Source: Nematostella vectensis
Lineage: Eukaryota; Cnidaria; Anthozoa; Actiniaria; Edwardsiidae
Direction: 5' to 3'
DNA: 64,000 nt
Assembly: GCF_932526225.1 (NCBI RefSeq)
Contig: NC_064038.1
Location: 4,588,001-4,652,000, forward strand
The notes beneath the pieces are model-generated. The model did not search any database. It was given only the letters and a program-made list of their open reading frames with translations, and was not told where the DNA came from. Both the position numbers and the translations under genes were made by a program. This document shows positions 61,896 through 64,000 of the stretch, piece after piece. Numbering within the stretch: the stretch's first letter is position 1; every line of letters starts with the position of its first letter.

Positions 61896-62000
61896 ATCTC
61901 TTTCCAGAAAATACACCAATGTGAGGAATGTGGAAAGCGCTTTGCTCAATCTGGACACTTAAAAACACATTATTTTGAGTCTTGCATTCAGGACTGAAAC
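61896..62000 (+). pseudogene. Zinc-finger remnant beyond the LINE
   Basis: One finger, KIHQCEECGKRFAQSGHLKTH, followed by a stop, matches the fingers upstream of the LINE. It shows that the array once continued and was split by the insertion. Confidence 0.8.
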
Positions 62001-62837
62001 TGCATTGATGTGAGCAATGTGTGATAAAAAGTCAAAACACATGATGAGCCTTTTGTTTTTAATTCAATATTTTGAACAATAATTGGAAGTGTGTTTGTTT
62101 ACAAGAACAAAAATAAAGTTAACAAAAATATACTGTCAAATTATCTGTGATACATCCTTGTATCACACCTTGTTTAACTCTTCCAGGAGTGTAACTGTGA
62201 ATACACAGTATACAAAACTCACCATTAAAGCTTCCTCGAAAACGCACAATGTTATCTGGCATTCCAGGCACATGTAAATGAGCAAGCATAATTTGGTGCA
62301 AACAGCATTACTTGGGTACACCCAAAGCTCACCATTTTTAAAACATTAGGGCTTGTATTCTTGAATCCAGTCAGATATAAAATTAAATGTTTTGAGGATA
62401 ATGAGGGAGGGAGAGAAATTTCCAATATCTTAATAAGAAGGGTTTGAAAGTTTATGAATTTAGAAAGGTGGGTTTTAAAGGCTCAGGTGCGGTTATGATC
62501 AGAGACCCAGTAGTCTTTACGGGTCCTCCCACCCCAAAGCACAGCCGAAGAAAGTATGCCGGAGTTGATAGACTTTGTAAATGCTTTTTATTTTCATCTT
62601 CCAAATGGTATGTGGTTCGTATGGACCCTATAAAACGCGCGTTCGCGTGAATAACTCAAATCTGTAATATTGAGGTATTTTGGTAAACCAAAAAAGGAAA
62701 AAGGCCTTGAACTGAATAGCCCGGGACGAGTAATTCGTGACGTAGATCGAGATGTCAACCAGACAATGTCATCCCAAAAGCCCTTCTTATTTCTGCGCAA
62801 GCGTCGCCAAAGGAAACTCCACATTGTGTAGTTCCAG
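62001..62837. other. No gene recognised
   Basis: AT-rich sequence without a recognised exon, RNA gene or repeat. Short open frames lack any motif. Confidence 0.4.
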
Positions 62838-63057
62838 AAAATATCCATACCCCCCCCCCCCCCCCCTATTGAGGGGGTCGGAGGTATGATCCCCCACCCC
62901 TCTGGAAGTTCCACCCCCCTGGAAAAAAATGAATACAGTAACTGTTAAGGAAAAGGGAATTTTGCGCCTCCCCTCTGTAAATTCCTGGGCGTTTGAACCT
63001 CCCCCCCCCCCCCCTGGAAATCCCAATCCCCTCAATGAGGGGCGGGTATGGATATTT
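62838..63057. mobile_element. 220-bp C-rich MITE
   Basis: The ends AAATATCCATACCC and GGGTATGGATATTT are exact inverted repeats. Long poly-C tracts lie inside both ends (about 62851-62866 and 63001-63014), together with CTATTGAGGGG and CCCCTCAATGAGG words. No coding capacity. Confidence 0.75.
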
Positions 63058-63596
63058 CGGAGCGCGCTGATTGGTCAATAAAAAACGTACCGAATCACTT
63101 CCGATAGCCTCCAAGTAGTCCCGATCCCGAAAAGATGTTACAAAGTTTAGCCGCGAAAAATTTTCTGCGGCAATAATAGAAACAAGAACAAATCTAAGAC
63201 ATATCATGAATGGGGCAACCTAATCGCGATAAATAAAAGTAAGTAATTTGAATTTGAATTTTTCGGTGTCGACTTGGAGAACGGATTTGAAAGATGGCGA
63301 CATTCTCACGAGCGTGCGCTGTTTTTAAAATCTCGCTTCATTGTGGGTAGCATGGCAATGGAAAACACTTCGCCAATATTTTATTGCATTGCCGTCTCTG
63401 AATTTTAACGGTTTTAAGGAAAATACGTTGTTTTAGATTTTCCCGCCAAAACTTGGAATTATTCACTTTCGCGCGGCCAGGACAATTTTCAAAGATCTGT
63501 AGAAAATTCAAATTTCAATCAAATTCAATACCCTTCTCAGAAAGTTTATCTATGCTTTTTTTTGGCCAAGAGCATCTTATGCCCAGGATGCAATCG

Positions 63597-63707
63597 CAGG
63601 CCCGTACCCAGGGGGGGAGGGGGTGCAGTGCGAACGCACCCAGGAAAAATTAGGTCCCATTTTTCGGATTTCGCACCCCTCCAAGAAAAATCCTGGGTAC
63701 GGGCCTG
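63597..63707. mobile_element. 111-bp MITE with 16-bp inverted ends
   Basis: CAGGCCCGTACCCAGG and its exact inverse bound the element. It is flanked by a direct repeat AATCG (63592-63596 and 63708-63712), a likely 5-bp target duplication. The interior is G/C rich. A half-copy of the same end is seen near 38205. The superfamily is not assigned. Confidence 0.85.
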
Positions 63708-63712
63708 AATCG

Positions 63713-64000
63713 TGGCAGTTGTGGTTGAATGCTCAAACCACAATTGTGCGCACTGCTTTTTGACCAATGTTTAGAACCCTAAAGTGTTCTCGTTAAAAAA
63801 TATTCTACCTCAAGCAAAATTGAATTCCCGTTTTTTAGCCTTTGCTGGGTTTCCTGTGTTCTAAACAGAAGATAAAGCCTGAAACCAGGAAGGCCGCTGA
63901 CCACAGCATTGCACCACGCTTCGTTCCTTTTCACGTCTTGTAAATCGACGTACTATACGATCAAAATGCGTCTCGAAAAATGCTATTTCTGTTCCTCTAC
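63713..64000. other. No gene recognised at the window end
   Basis: No exon, RNA gene or repeat was recognised in the last bases. Confidence 0.4.

Overview
The window looks like nuclear DNA of a non-bilaterian animal, most likely a cnidarian and probably an anthozoan; the exact species is inference. It has intron-rich animal genes with GT-AG splice sites, a COUP-TF type nuclear receptor, single-copy animal housekeeping genes (HTATIP2, JTB, GLMP), a one-exon rhodopsin-class GPCR, a C2H2 zinc-finger gene, many short inverted-repeat DNA elements, and frequent poly-G/poly-C tracts. No bacterial operon, ribosome binding site or CRISPR array is present.

Layout. 0.7-3.5 kb: the last five exons of a coiled-coil protein gene (+). 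One of its introns holds a 104-bp minisatellite grown from the exon's own 3' end and splice donor. 4.2-12.7 kb: one satellite array of about 128 copies of a 66-bp unit. 12.7-19.0 kb: no recognisable gene. 19.0-20.6 kb: NR2F/COUP-TF gene (-), with a 1.5-kb inverted-repeat transposon about 300 bp upstream of its start codon. 22.4-32.3 kb: mostly empty, with one tRNA-Asp-like relic. 32.4-33.1 kb: a two-exon gene for an 84-residue secreted peptide precursor (+). 34.0-37.9 kb: complete six-exon HTATIP2/TIP30 gene (-). 38.6-41.0 and 46.6-49.0 kb: two inverted copies of one 2.4-kb DNA transposon, with a 32-bp minisatellite and a GPCR gene (-) between them. 50.5-52.2 kb: complete six-exon JTB gene (-). 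52.3-55.6 kb: complete four-exon GLMP gene (+), whose start codon lies about 100 bp from that of JTB. 57.4-60.2 kb: a possible 5' exon, an 85-bp minisatellite, a perfect 26-bp hairpin and a fold-back element. 60.3-62.0 kb: a zinc-finger gene whose 3' fingers have decayed and been split by a LINE fragment, which itself carries an expanded 58-bp repeat. 62-64 kb: small MITEs.

The genes do not form a pathway. JTB and GLMP probably share a bidirectional promoter. The NR2F receptor and the zinc-finger protein are transcription factors; the GPCR and the secreted peptide are candidate signalling molecules with no evidence that they pair. The JTB, GLMP, HTATIP2, NR2F and secreted-peptide models were assembled by reading splice sites and checking codon phase across every junction. 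All names rest on recalled family features, not on database searches.
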